Source of the DNA: Zygnema cylindricum
Lineage: Eukaryota; Streptophyta; Zygnematophyceae; Zygnematales; Zygnemataceae
Direction: 5' to 3'
Assembly (NCBI GenBank): GCA_037447655.1
Contig: JBBHKE010002036.1
Span: forward strand, 52,136 to 106,313
DNA: 54,178 nt
Each line of letters starts with the position of its first letter. The stretch's first letter is position 1. A program made the translations under genes and the position numbers. Under the pieces are notes generated by a model. It saw nothing but the letters and a program-made list of their open reading frames with translations. It made no database searches and was not told the DNA's origin. Positions 1-11,345 of this stretch are shown here, piece after piece.

Positions 1-18
1 GTGAGAGGGAGAGAGAGG

Positions 19-49
<31 letters not shown>

Positions 50-168
50 GGGGGGAGAGAGGGAGGGAGAGAGAGAGAAAGAAAGAAAGCTATCGAGAAA
101 GAGAGGGGGGGAGAGAGAGGGAGAGAGAGAGACAGAGAGAGAGGGAGAGAGAGGGAGAGTGAGCAGAC
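1..168. repeat. GA-rich simple repeat in hydrolase intron
   Basis: Nearly pure purine (GAGAGG, GAGA, GAAA) on the plus strand. It lies inside the hydrolase intron, so the transcript is CT-rich here, just upstream of the next exon, which is outside the window. Confidence 0.85.
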
Positions 169-2860
169 CTGCCAGCTACACATACATATTTCACATCAGA
201 ATGATGAGCTCCCGGACACGTCTCCTCAATATAATAAAGAAGCCCTCTGGTTTGGTCCACCACTCCTGGCACTCCCCTTGGAGGAGGCCTGCAGATCCCC
301 ATGGAACTACTCCTTAATATCTCTTCACTCCCTCGTCACTCTCGCTAAAGTCCCTGTTCACTCCCTCGTCTCTCCTTCTTATTCCCTTCTTCACTCCCTC
401 CTCACTCCCTCTTATTTCCTTCTTCGCTCCCTCACCATTCCATCCTCACAATTCACCGACCTGCTGATACTACTCTCGCTTTGCTCCCTAGTCATTCCCT
501 CTTTACTCCTCCCGTTTCACTTTCTCTTCAGTCCCTCTTCAGTCCCTCTTCACTCCCCGTTCACTCCCCCTTCACTCGCTCCCCCTTCAATCCCCATTCA
601 CTCCCTTGTCATTCCCTCTTCCCTCCCTCTTCACTCCTCCTTCACTGCCTCTTCACTCCCTCCCTCGTCTCTCCCTTGTCACTCCCTCGTCCCTCCCTCC
701 TCCCTCCCTCTTCCCTCCCTCTTCCCTTCCTTGTCAGCCCCTATTACATCTCTCCTCCGTTTCCACTCTCTGGCCACTCCCTCCTCACTCCCGCTTCCTT
801 CCTCTCCACTTCCTTGCCACTCACTACCTCTCCCTCCCTCTCCACTTCCTCGCCACTCCATCCTGTCCCTCCCTCTCCATTCTCTTGCCACTCCCTCCTC
901 ACTCCCTCTCCCTCCCTCTCCACTCCCTCATCACTCCTCACTCCCTCTCCCTCCCTCTCCACTCCCTCCCCACTCACTCCCACTCCCTCGCCACTCCCTT
1001 GCCACTCCCTCCTACCCCACAGAAAGAGAATCTTACAGATGAGGAGACCCGAGAGTTAAAAGAAGATCCACTTTTTCCGTCCCAAATTCCGACAGAAAAA
1101 GTCGAGCCAACCACCCTCCGGCCGAATGGGCAACCAGGGAGACTTTCTCCAAACCTTCCAGACAAAAAACGTGTTTTCCCTCGTTAAATTTCTTTTTTCT
1201 TCTCGTATTGAAATTTTTACCCCTCCAGTCGAGTGGGCAACCACTCCAAACCTTCCAAGCAACATTTTTTTTTCCCTCATATTTCTTCATTTTTTTCTTC
1301 CTGTATTGAAGTATTTACCTCGACTCACATAATATGTCATTATATGTCTTTCCTTTTTCTTTCTGAAAAGTAGACCTCCTAGCAAGTATATTCATTTGAA
1401 AAAAATATTTAAACCAGGTATTTTATAGGTCAAAATGGGTTCAAAATCTCACCTGAAGTCTTAGCTATGGCTTCCTCTATGGCCGCTTCCGTTCTCTCCA
1501 AATACCTGTAAAAATAATGTTGATTTTTCAGTTAAAAAAAATAATTTCGATACTCTCTCTCTTTCTTCTTTTCTACTCTCAAAGCTCTCCTTTCTATTTT
1601 TAGCAAGTATTCCCTGAGAGTGAGACAAAGCAAGAGATGGAGAGATACGAGAGACAGGGAGAGACAGGTAGAGACAGAGAGGGATAGTTGAAAAAGAGAG
1701 ACACAAAAACAAAAGAGAAACAGAGAGAGAGAGCGAAAGTGAGTTAAGGAAACAGAAAGGCAGAGGGATACAGAGGGAGACATAGAGAGAAAGGCAGAGA
1801 AAAACAGGGAGAGGAAGAGAGGGAGGAGAGGAAAGACGTAAGAGAATGGAGAGAGGCACAGAGAGGAGGAGAGGCAGAGACATACATAGAGACACAGAGA
1901 AGACAGATAGACAGAGAGAGGCACAAAAAGAGCCAGAAAGAGAGAGAGAGAGAGAGCCAGAGACAGAAAGAGATAAGAGATAAGAGAGAAAAACACAAGA
2001 GAAAAACACAGAGAAAGAGAAACAGAGACAGAGAAAAAAAAAAAGAGAAACAGCACGAGACTCACAAGGGTCCCTACCAATCGAGCACGGGCCTCGGCTT
2101 CAAAGTTCCCTTCCAATAGGACGAGTCCAGCAATCCGGCTGCATTCCTCAGCCAATCAACACGCGCCACCTGGGCAACGACCGAAGTCAAACCTCGACTC
2201 CCAAAGTCCTCCACCAACTGAGAATAATCCGCGGAGTTATTTCCCAAACCCTAAAAAAAATAAAGGCCAGCCAATCGAAACAGTTTGAGTTACAAAGGGA
2301 TGAGGGAAGGGAGAGAGAGAGGTTACAGTTACAACTTGTTACAATTTGTTTGCAGGTTGAAGGGGGGGGGGGGGGGGGGGAGGGGATGGAGAGGGAGAGG
2401 GAGAGGGAGAGGGCAGGACGTCAAAAGAGACACCGGACACTGAATTGATATGTAGTGAGTCTGTGAAAAGTTGAGAAAAGGTAAATGCAAAATAAGTGAG
2501 AGAAAGGAAAAGTAGAGAATGGTAGAAAGGAAATTGAAAGGAGCAAAGGAGGAAGGGGCAAACGTAGAGAAGAGGTGAGTCAAAGGAAAGGGAGGGAGAA
2601 GAGGGAGAAAGAAATGTGGGGGAGGAAGGGAGAGAGACGAGACAAAAAAGAGAGAGAAGCTTTACAGGAAGGATGACGACGGGCCGAGGAGCCGTTGCTC
2701 TGCCATTGGAGGAAGAACAATTGATGAAAGAATGAAGGTTTTTCCTCCTAGAAAACGACAAATTCTGACAAATGGCAGGCTTTTTGGAAGACAAGGAGAT
2801 CTCACTGCCTTTGGAACAGTGATGTGGCAAAGGAAATGGTGAAAGCAGTAGTGACGTCAT
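1..2860 (-). CDS. Plastid-type alpha/beta hydrolase (lipase-like), C-terminus beyond window
   Basis: Five exons chain in phase on the minus strand: 2860-2666, 2250-2078, 1505-1453, 1154-1037 and 288-169, all with GT-AG borders. At least one further exon lies left of the window. They give about 219 residues. Residues 1-50 are rich in Ser, Lys and Arg and poor in acidic residues, like a chloroplast transit peptide. PVVILPGLGNN (61-71) starts the fold and would supply the oxyanion region. PRPVLDWYLER follows at about 117-127. AHSAGG (149-154) is the nucleophile elbow with Ser151; the first Gly of the usual GxSxG is Ala. LLTLGSPHLPPPRGVPGVVDQTRGLL follows as DQTRG at about 190. The His of the triad is not visible and the Asp cannot be assigned. 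The family is a plant and cyanobacterial alpha/beta hydrolase; its substrate is unknown to me. Introns are mostly GA/CT repeats. Start: the first ATG, giving a typical leader. Confidence 0.85.
310..1020. repeat. Pyrimidine-rich degenerate minisatellite (CACTCCCT-type)
   Basis: About 700 bases of short, degenerate CACTCCCTC/CTTCACTCC units fill the intron between hydrolase exons 4 and 5. Three plus-strand frames and the minus strand stay open only because the repeat has no stops; none shows a domain. Confidence 0.85.
1615..2055. repeat. GA/CA-purine-rich simple repeat in hydrolase intron
   Basis: Degenerate GAGAGACAGAGA units fill the intron between hydrolase exons 2 and 3. In the sense orientation this is a long CT tract ahead of the 3' splice site at 1506. 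Long Leu/Ser open frames on the minus strand are repeat artefacts. Confidence 0.85.
2296..2650. repeat. Purine tract with a 19-base G run in hydrolase intron 1
   Basis: A purine-rich stretch containing a poly-G run at 2362-2380 followed by GAGAGG repeats. It lies between hydrolase exons 1 and 2, so the pre-mRNA is C/U-rich here. Confidence 0.8.
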
Positions 2861-2965
2861 CAGTTAACAATGATGAGTGATAATTGGAGGAGATGAAGTG
2901 ATGAGCTAAAAAGAGTTCCTATTCAGTGGGAAATCTCATTTACAGTGGATATAGAATTCAAATTC

Positions 2966-2992
2966 AGGGTTAGGATTAGGGTTAGGGTTAGA
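2966..2992 (-). promoter_or_regulatory. Telomere-like (telo-box-type) tandem upstream of the hydrolase
   Basis: AGGGTTAGG, ATTAGGG and TTAGGGTTAG in a row, about 105-130 bases upstream of the hydrolase ATG at 2860. Read on the gene strand it is a series of CCTAACCCTAA units, close to the plant telo-box AAACCCTAA. A promoter role is inference; it may be an interstitial telomere-like repeat. Confidence 0.4.
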
Positions 2993-3955
2993 GCGTTAAG
3001 GTCAGGGTCAAAGTTAGGATTTAGGATTTATCTATTGCTTCTCACTACAATGCAATATGACAAAAGTAATCTTTTCACGACTATATTTTAAATGGTATAA
3101 GAAAAGAAAAAAAAAAAAAGGAAACTTGTTTCGAAATGCTGGAAAGAAAAGATGGAGCCAGAGAAAGAAATTGATCATAAGTATCTGCTATAAGTATCTC
3201 CAGAGAATTTGTAAGTTTTCAAGTGAACCAAAATCTGTTAAGGCGAAATTAAAAAAATCCTATGGAAATAATTTTAACATGGAAAACAACAAGTTTTTAA
3301 CTTTTAAAGTATTACCAGGAACCTGTGAATGGTTAGATCTTGTCGGTGGTTAAGGCTACAGTAGCCCATGCCGTACGACAGTTTCAAAGCTGTTAACCAA
3401 GCGACCAATCCAAAGAGGTCTCGACTAAAGTGCAATACTGTGCTGTACTTTGTAGCATTCACCAAAATTTTGAGAGGGGACGGAGGACCAATTACGTTAG
3501 AGTGAGGATCTTCATCAAACCAATGGATGCGCGACAGATCCAAATATTTACGGACGATCAAACGTTTAATTCTGGAACCTGTTGATATGACCAAGCGCTG
3601 AGCTCCATTGGTTCATTTAGCGTGACCGTTCATGATTGTACACGTAGACGTAAAGCCACACCTGTAACATCAAGGTCGGTCCATGCGGTTTATTTGCGAT
3701 AGTATTTTTGCCATGTCACCACCTTTGAAGACCAGTCGTCATTTCCTGTCCAGTTTGATGGTCAACGACAGGGAGGAACAAGAAGTCAAATTGATAGCGT
3801 TGTGCATCGGTGGTCGGACATTACCGATATGTCTAGCTATCGATATGTACAATTATCGTATGAGCACATAGCCAATTTTGACCGCTGTTATTAGCAATTT
3901 TGCTACAGTCAGAGGTCGAAACCGTTAGCCGACAGCCCGCCCACCGATTTGGTCA
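2993..3955. other. Intergenic, no gene recognised
   Basis: AT-rich intergenic DNA. A 96-codon minus-strand frame at 3304-3594 looks unusually protein-like, with few low-complexity runs, but matches nothing I recognise and has no clear splice context. It may be a relic of a mobile element. Confidence 0.5.
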
Positions 3956-3987
3956 CGTGTGACGACGCATCTGTGCGTCGTCACACG
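3956..3987. repeat. Near-perfect 32-base palindrome (hairpin)
   Basis: The arms CGTGTGACGACGCA and TGTGCGTCGTCACACG pair almost perfectly around a TC. It sits at the left end of the repeat complex reaching 6110. A related GCGTCGTCACTCGTGACC recurs near 5680, suggesting it marks an element end. Confidence 0.7.
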
Positions 3988-6066
3988 CGAAAAAACCAAG
4001 CCACGCTATTTACGATTCCCCACTAAATTTCAATTTTATTGATATTTATTCTGTGTGTCTTCACAAGCGACCAAATCAAGCTACACTATTTACGATTCCC
4101 GATTAAATTTCAATTTAATTGATATTTTTACGGGGATCCGTTTTATTATAATGTACAAAGTATATTTCGTTTCGTGCGAGTTAATTTATCCGTACAAGAT
4201 TTTGGGTCGCTCGTTAATTTGCGTCTAAGTTCAATGTAAGGATTCGCCATTAAATTTCAATTTTGCGGCTAAGTTAAAATACAACATATGCTCTCAAAGT
4301 GGAGCTCGTGTAAAGACAAAAAGTAGTTGTATGCAACACTTTTATTTCCATGTGCTTGCCGCAGTTTTGTTAGCGTAAACCTTCGCCGGTCGTGTGAATT
4401 ATTGATTTTAGGGAATTGCTAATCACAGAGACAATTTTTGTTGTGCGCATATAGTTGTCGGAAATTGTACATTTGAAGTACAGTTTAGTACAAGTTACGC
4501 ACCTTTGAGTTCAGATTTGACGGTCAATCCGTCGAACACCTTTGACTGGCGAAGTATTGTAGCGACGGTTAAAAAAGTGTCGCGCTTGCGAACGTCGACC
4601 GTCATAACAAAATAAACAATTCACACGGTCGGCCAAGGTTGTGTAACAAAACTGCGGCAACCACATGTAAATAAAATGGTTGCGCGCAGGTAGTTTCTCA
4701 CTTCACGTGAGCTCCACTGTGAGAGCACATACAAACATTTAACTTAGGGTGAACCTCCATCAGGCGAAAAGTGGGGTTGTTTATCGGAAAAAATGCATTT
4801 CCGTACAAATCCAACTCATTGCCATACAAGGCGTACTGTTTTTTTTTTTTTTTTTTTTCAAAACATGATTACTGGGGATTCGTCAATATTCTCCAAACTT
4901 TTGGGCGATAGCATCGACCGTCGGATTATGAGTTTTCGAAGCAAAAGGTCACTTCGTTCGATAAATGGCAAGTGTCCTCAAAAGGACACTAACCATTTCC
5001 CGGACGTGTAAAACGTTTACGCGTGGAAAGGTCACGTACGAGCCGCGCGCCTTCGGACATGTGCCACGCGCCTTCAGACAGGAGGGAATCAGATCCAACG
5101 AAGACCACCACAAAAAGTTTGTTGAAGAATGTGTCGTGACGCCTCCACCACCATCCATCGTCAACCGGAATTTGTTGTGCCTGCTTTCTTCAAAATTCCG
5201 ATTTGGTTACAACAAAACAAGAACGTGGAAATTGTACACTGCTGATACAACGACAAAATACGAACGTACAAAATGTATATTCACGTATTTTATTTTGCGA
5301 CTGGTTGTACGAATACGACTTTAGACATCTTGCTTTTGGAATCTTTGACTACGCTCGCCATCAGAACATGAATCTACCTGCATCCAATTAAAAGAAAGCA
5401 CGTACGCGATAGATTCCATTGCTGACAAGACCTGGTGGAGAAGTGAACGAAAAATTAGTGCTAGTAAGCCTATCCGTAACATTACTCCCGGCACCTGATG
5501 CAGAAGTGGCCTTAGCCGCAAAAATGGAATATAATCGCGAAATGGTACGCTGAACTTGGACACAAATTAAAGGACGACGCCATAAGCATAATTTAACTCA
5601 CACAAAACAAAATAAACTTCGTACAATATAAGAAAGCGTACCCCCGTATAAATATCGATGAAACTAAATCATAAAAACGCGCGTCGTCACTCGTGACCAA
5701 ATAAAGCCACACTATTTACGAATCAGCATGCCTACATCGAAAACGCAATTCACATTGATTCAACCACACTATTTAAAAATAAACATTTCTACATTGAATA
5801 TTAGAGTGAGCTCACGTGAAGCGAGAAACTACCTGCATGCAGCCATTTTATTTACATGTGGTTGTCGCAGTTTTGTTACAGTTAACCTTGGCCTGCAGTG
5901 TGAATTGATTATTCTTTTATGACAGTTGACGTTCGCAAGCGCGACACTTTTTTAACCGTCGCTGCAATATTTCGCCAGTCAAAGTTGTTCGACAGAGTGA
6001 CCGTCAAATCTGAACTCAAAGGTACATAAGTTGTACTAAATTGTACTCCGAATGTACAGTTTATGA
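3988..6066. mobile_element. Complex inverted-repeat element (non-autonomous, unclassified)
   Basis: The segment around 4480-4735 is repeated in inverted orientation at about 5805-6066. Shared landmarks are TTTTTTAACCGTCGC, GACGGTCAA against its complement, and CACGTGAGCTC. A shorter inverted piece at 4290-4410 pairs with 4600-4735. A diverged direct duplication of about 95 bases is seen near 3990-4125 (ACTATTTACGATTCCC twice), and the motif recurs near 5710. No transposase or reverse transcriptase frame is visible, so it is probably a foldback-type or deleted element. Confidence 0.6.
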
Positions 6067-6072
6067 CAACTA

Positions 6073-6280
6073 CACCGTGAATCGATATTAGCGTCAATGA
6101 CTCTAATTGCGGTACCCCCTTTTATTACCCAAATTCTCAAATAGAATTAATAAAAACCCTTTAAAAAACAAATTAGAGTAAATGATTTCCTTAAAAACAC
6201 CCAAATTCCCAAATAGCGTTATTAACGCTATTTGTTTTATAACGCTATCTATTTCTACACTCTAATAGCGATTCACGATG
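6073..6280. mobile_element. TA-flanked MITE with TATTAGCG-type termini
   Basis: Left end CACCGTGAATCGATATTAG; right end is its near complement (CTAATAGCGATTCACGATG). TA flanks both ends (6071-6072 and 6281-6282). It is 208 bases, with no coding capacity. The interior resembles the element at 35804-36351. The TA duplication suggests a Tc1/mariner-type transposase in trans. Confidence 0.7.
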
Positions 6281-6282
6281 TA

Positions 6283-7596
6283 CATGCGCGCAACGAAATT
6301 TGTCTCTGCGATTAGACATTATGAAATTCTATGGGCTCCATTGCCCACAGAATTCGCAGATCCAAAAGAAGCTAATCTAGATAGTGCCGACTCCAAGTTG
6401 ATATAAACCTAAATGAATGATCCCTTGACAATGAGAACCCCAATACACCTTCACCCTTGTGAAGAGAAGGCCTATTGTGTGCTCAGTTCCACCATAGAAT
6501 GCAAAGCTTGAATATGTGTTTTGGACAGTATTCCCCACTTTGACTTTCCCACTGAATAAGTGCCACCCTGACACGCAAAAACCTCTGACCGACTACACCC
6601 TTGTGTAGCCTAGACTCCCCTGAGTCCGCAGCAAAAAGAATCACTGAATTTGCTCACCCGAGCAGTAAGTTATGGTTGGTCAAAGATGACCTTTATAGTT
6701 ACAAGCTCTCTTAGAGAGAGAGGTACCTAAATATTACTAATTCTCGGTCTTCCTACTCACGACTACCTACTACTAAACCCTAGTCCAATAGGAACACTAT
6801 AAAGTACAAGAAGGTACAATGGGTGATGTACTTATTGTACGACCATTGTACGACAAGGTCTACAAGGTGACACCTGTCAAATCGGAAGCCATGGTTCCTC
6901 CTCCCATCTTCTCCAGTATCAAATAATGTGGCGCCACGTGGCACCGCGTGACGCTATCTCCGTATGCCGCCAAAAGCTCACTTCGCGTGGCGGCTATAAT
7001 GGCGGCCGTCCGATCAAAATATATTTTACACGGTTTAGATTCGCGTACATGCAGGAATTGCTCCTTTTGGTTAGTCTGCTGTTAATTAGCTGTTGCGTTA
7101 ATGTTTATGTATTTATGAAACCCGTCAAGTGTATCGTTTCGATAACGCCTTATTTGTTAAGGCTTACCTCTATAAATACAACTACAGATCATGGTTCAAA
7201 TATGGTCTAGAGCAGTTTTTGGTTATTTGTTAGTTTGTTAGAACTCTCTTAGTTTGTTATAACTCTCTTCTTGTCCATTTATAAATACCTATTGTACCCT
7301 ACATATGTCATCGTTTACTCTAAGCTATAGACTAAAGCTAATGTCTATTATAGGATGTAGGTACCAGGATCAAATCCTGGAACCGTCACAACCATTTTGG
7401 TACAAACTACGAATTAGCCTATCCTCTTTAGACAGCCATGGCTCTAGCTCTCTCTCTGGTCTTCAGTGACTGCAACAAGTATGGGGACCGGAGAGAGTTG
7501 AGCGAGAAGCAGGTTGCCTTTGCTGACTTACTCTATTTATTTTTCCATTACAGACTTAGAAAATACATAAACTTCAACACATTCCCTTAATTTATT
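6283..7596. other. Intergenic; possible decayed LTR or SINE sequence
   Basis: No gene seen. Two TATAAATAC boxes (about 7170 and 7280), and CCAGGATCAAATCCTGG at 7363-7379, which mimics a tRNA T-arm with a polymerase III B-box. No anticodon arm could be built around it, so I do not call a tRNA. The mixture suggests retroelement remains. Confidence 0.35.
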
Positions 7597-7760
7597 ATGA
7601 CGGTCGAAGTTCACAACCGCGACAAAAGTTTCACCGGTTGTTACAACATTTTGAAAGTCCAAGCAGTTCAATTGATTGACCATAAAATACAGAGTCAACG
7701 GTACTTCAATTCTACCAGCATGTACTTGAAATGTACAATATTTGACAAAGTCACGTCAAT
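7597..7760 (+). repeat. Diverged third copy of the 5925-6065 repeat
   Basis: ATGACGGTCGAAGTTCACAA and what follows tracks ATGACAGTTGACGTTCGCAA at 5921 onward for about 150 bases, including GTACTTGAAATGTACA-type ends. It shows the 4-6 kb element has another degraded relative here. Confidence 0.5.
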
Positions 7761-8100
7761 GTGCGCAACCAAAATGGTCGTTGCCATGATCGATTCCCTA
7801 TCGGTAAACTACAGTGCAGTCTCTTAGACTAAAGTACGGTACAGTGCAGTAATGCATTTAAAAATGTCACGGTTACTGAAAAGCTTCGTTGTTCAAATCA
7901 AGCGGTTTTTTTTTATTTTTTCAAGTATCTACGTACGTACGTGACTTTTGAAAAATCGCAGAAAAGCGCGATGTACTTTATGTCCGGTAAACTGAACGGA
8001 CAATCTACGGGAAATGTACGGTTTTTTTCGGTACTTGTACGCTTTCTGCTTTGCCCTTTTAGATTCTAAAATGGAAAAGCATTATAGTCGCATTCGTCTT

Positions 8101-8262
8101 TGGTGACAACGATAGTTGATCGTCAATATTTTTGTGTAAGATCGTGAACTGTTGAGTGTTATGAGTTTTGATTGGCGACTCTGGTGACAACGATAATCGA
8201 TCGTCGATTGTTTTTTGAAAGATCATGAGTAGTTGAGTGATTTGAGTTTTGATTGGCTTTGT
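8101..8262. repeat. Two-copy tandem repeat, 81-base unit
   Basis: TGGTGACAACGATA begins at 8101 and again at 8182. The two units differ at scattered positions. The open minus-strand frame across it simply repeats itself. Confidence 0.7.
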
Positions 8263-10460
8263 CATGTTCCAATTTCGATGTAATGATCCTATTTGCTATA
8301 TTTCGCGTGGTTGTAATGGTATGATAAACGACCAGACAAATTCGACGTCACGCCAAAATGTCGTGCTATCAATACTAGTAGAGTAACGTACAATATCGTA
8401 CTTTTCCTTTTTGCACTTGCGATCCCGTCACATCACGCCACATTGTCGTGTTTCAATATCCATACACTACCGGAAACGGATTTGATACGTGGAGTACATG
8501 TAACTCATACGATGAATTGTGACGCTTCTATTGGTCCGCGTGTACAAAAACGACAGGCGCTTAGCAACCAAATGGCAAAGCACCGGGTCGGCCGCGACTA
8601 TTATTTATGGAAATGTACGAAATTTGACGAAAAGATACGCGACACGTATTAGTACTTTCTTTCCGGTAAACTGAACAGCAATACCACAGATAACGTACGG
8701 AATTTTATCGTTTATTTACAGACAATTTGGAAGAGAGACGTTGCATCGTCACACTATTTGCCCGCTGTTAGTTTAAAATGTGTACGAACGTACAAATATG
8801 TACGGAATTGCACGAACAAGAATTCATTAACGATTTTTACGGTAGTTTCATAGAGGTACCAAGCGTTTTAAACGAACGCATGGAACGTTGAAAAAATAAT
8901 GATACATGCGCACGGAATAAATGCAAACAAATTTAAAATGCGTTGAACGCCTTTGACTTCATAGTTAAACATAAAATAAAAAACAGTTTAAACAAAGTAC
9001 TACTACAACTTAGAGTATGTGCTTATGTAGAAAAGTATCGGGTTTCTGTCAAAGATTTTCTCGCGGCTTCCGCTGACTTTGCATCGCATATTTTTAAATA
9101 GTGTAATCTACGAAATGTGTTACTCTGTGTTAGAACTACTATTTTTTTCGCACAGAAGTACAAAATAAGTGACAGGAAACGGCGTCGACAGGGAAAGTTG
9201 AGTGCGTCGCACGGAAAAGCGTACTCATGTAATGGTATCGTTTAAATAAAGTTAGTTAATAATTTCGAATGTTTTTAAATAGTGTAGCGTACCTAATGTG
9301 CCAGGATACTTTCGCATGTAAACGAAACTTAGTCTTGTTACTTTGTTTTTTAGCGAAGATTCTCCGTACCACTCTCATAGCATTCGGATGTAAACACAAT
9401 TAACTTGTTACTTAAAAAAGTGACTTACGCAGACGCGTATGAAACAATGTGACAAGTGGTGGTAAATAAAGCCGAAAACTTCCAGGTTTCAATTTGGGCT
9501 GCGCTTTCTCCAATAGAGTTTTGGACAGAATACCGTACGTTATATTGTCGATGTGTCGAAACCCTCAAATACCTTTTAGCAGTGGCGACACAAATGCTTT
9601 TTTGTTGCGTCTTCCCACTTTGCCGATAGGTGCCCAATATTTTTCCTACGCCGTATGTGTGAAGACATGTGTGTTTGAGAGATGGGGCTTACGACAACCT
9701 CTGTACGGAAATCAGCGCACGGAAAAAAGTACGCACAGGCTGGAAACGTGCAGTGTGTTTCTTTTTTTTTGGTACTCCGCGCACAAAAATTGAAAACAAA
9801 TCCTACACATGCGACATCATCTTCCTATTCCCTCACCTTATTGAACTTTATTTAAAATCACCTCGCAAGGCTATTTGATGTAAAGTTTGAACATGTGCTA
9901 GAAGGACGCAAAAATGGGTTGAAATGCGCTAGACGACAAATTGCATCGCGCTAGACGACAAACTACTGTACATATAAAGTTTCAAGGTAACGCAACTTGT
10001 ACGGTGGTAATTTCAATTTATTGGTATGGCTGCCGATTTTCTCGTTTTTTTCTAAGTTATGAAGGAAAACGATAGAAAATAACTGTAACTTTAGCACATG
10101 CGAAAGTACCCTCAGTCCGTGCTAAATCTTGTAACTATTTTGTACAGACGTACAAAATAAGTGGCAGATGAAGTCGTCGACAATGGAAATTGAGTGAGTC
10201 GCACGGAAAATCGTACGCAGATTTGATTCCAAGTTATAAAGACGAAGGAAAACAGCGATAACCTGTTCTTACATGTTCAGGCGTCGAATATGTGAACACA
10301 AACTTTCACGGTTACCCTAAAAACATGAGAATGTGTATCGATTTCTAAACTTCAATAGTGATTCACGTAGTACTTTCAACCATTTTTTTCAACCATATAC
10401 CGTACAGAAAAAGTACGGTATGCCGTTCGCAAAATGGTACGGACCCCACCCCCCCCCCCC
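8263..10460. other. Intergenic repeat-rich DNA without a recognisable gene
   Basis: Dense in GTAC-containing words. A block at about 9153-9225 (GTACAAAATAAGTGACAGG ... GTCGCACGGAAAA) recurs at 10147-10217, so dispersed repeats are present. Short open frames show no domains. Confidence 0.5.
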
Positions 10461-11262
10461 CAGAGGTCGCAAACGGTCAACCGAAACCGTGACCGACCGT
10501 TAACCGACCGCCCGCGCCGGATCCGGAACGGATTCGGTTGCCAAATTTTGGGGGTCGGGGAGTTACGGTCGGTTGACTCACCAAGAAAAAAAAAACGGTC
10601 AGTTACAGTCGGTCAAACAAAAAACCAGAAAAAAAAAATTGTACTTTTTTTTTCCAACATTATTGTTCTTTGTACTTTTGGTATCGTGGAAGTACGTGGC
10701 ATCATGATTAGCGTCGCAAATCTGACACGGTACTAACACTATTCATTTCGCGAATCTTACAAAAAGATAATCCAACATTCGTGTACTTTGTACTCTTTGG
10801 CATTGTGGAAGTACGTGACATCATGATTAGCGTCGCAAATCTGACACGGTACTGTAGTAAGCTATTTATTTCACAAATCAAAGGGAACGCGACAAAGCGT
10901 CGCAAATATGACACGATAGTCAGTATTCATTTCGCAAATCTTAGGAAAAGCGACAAAGCTTCGCAAATCTAACACAATAGTACACTATTCATTTCGCAAA
11001 TCTTAGGGAACGCGACAAATTGTAATTATTGGCTTATTCAACCGTACATTGATTAACTTTGTACTTTTTCGGTTACGGGCGGGCACGGCTAGTCGCGAAA
11101 AATCAAGATTCGGTTATTTTTATTTTTTCGTAAACGACGGTCGGTTAACGGTTAACAATTTTGGAGCGTGACAAAACTAGGTCGGGCGTCGGTTACTCAG
11201 ATTTTGAAAAAAAAATAAAGGTCGGTTTCGGGTATGAATTTTTTTGACTTTTGCGACCTCTG
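10461..11262. mobile_element. hAT-like non-autonomous element in a poly-C site
   Basis: Left end CAGAGGTCGCAAACGG; right end, reverse-complemented, CAGAGGTCGCAAAAGT, giving a 14-base terminal inverted repeat. Both ends sit against C runs (left up to 10460, right 11263-11274), consistent with an 8-base duplication made only of C. The interior has GACGGTCGGTTAACGG-type motifs near both ends and nested tandem repeats (10681-11025). No transposase frame. CAGRG-type termini with 8-base duplications are typical of hAT elements. Confidence 0.65.
10681..11025. repeat. Nested tandem repeats inside the hAT-like element
   Basis: A 54-base block (TCGTGGAAGTACGTG ... GACACGGTACT) occurs at 10681-10734 and about 10799-10853, period about 119. 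It is followed by three units of about 62 bases sharing GCGACAAAGC and ATTTCGCAAATCTTAGG. Confidence 0.75.
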
Positions 11263-11345
11263 CCCCCCCCCCCCATCGCCCGCCGGGGACGGGGGGGGGG
11301 GGGGGGGGGGGGGGGGGGGCGCTTTTTGAAAAAAAAAATCCGGGA
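11263..11345. repeat. Poly-C and 29-base poly-G runs
   Basis: A C run at 11263-11274, then CGCCGGGGAC, then a G run at 11291-11319. The length of such a run is error-prone in sequencing and assembly. Confidence 0.8.

Noticed and set aside
278-1187. Three long overlapping Ser/Leu/Pro frames as genes
   Set aside because: They are readings of a CACTCCCT repeat inside the hydrolase intron.
1461-2155. Long minus-strand Leu/Ser frames as membrane proteins
   Set aside because: They are the CT-rich transcript strand of a GA repeat; only their edges coincide with true hydrolase exons, in a different frame.
7355-7400. tRNA gene
   Set aside because: A T-arm-like hairpin exists but no D-arm, anticodon arm or acceptor stem could be built around it.
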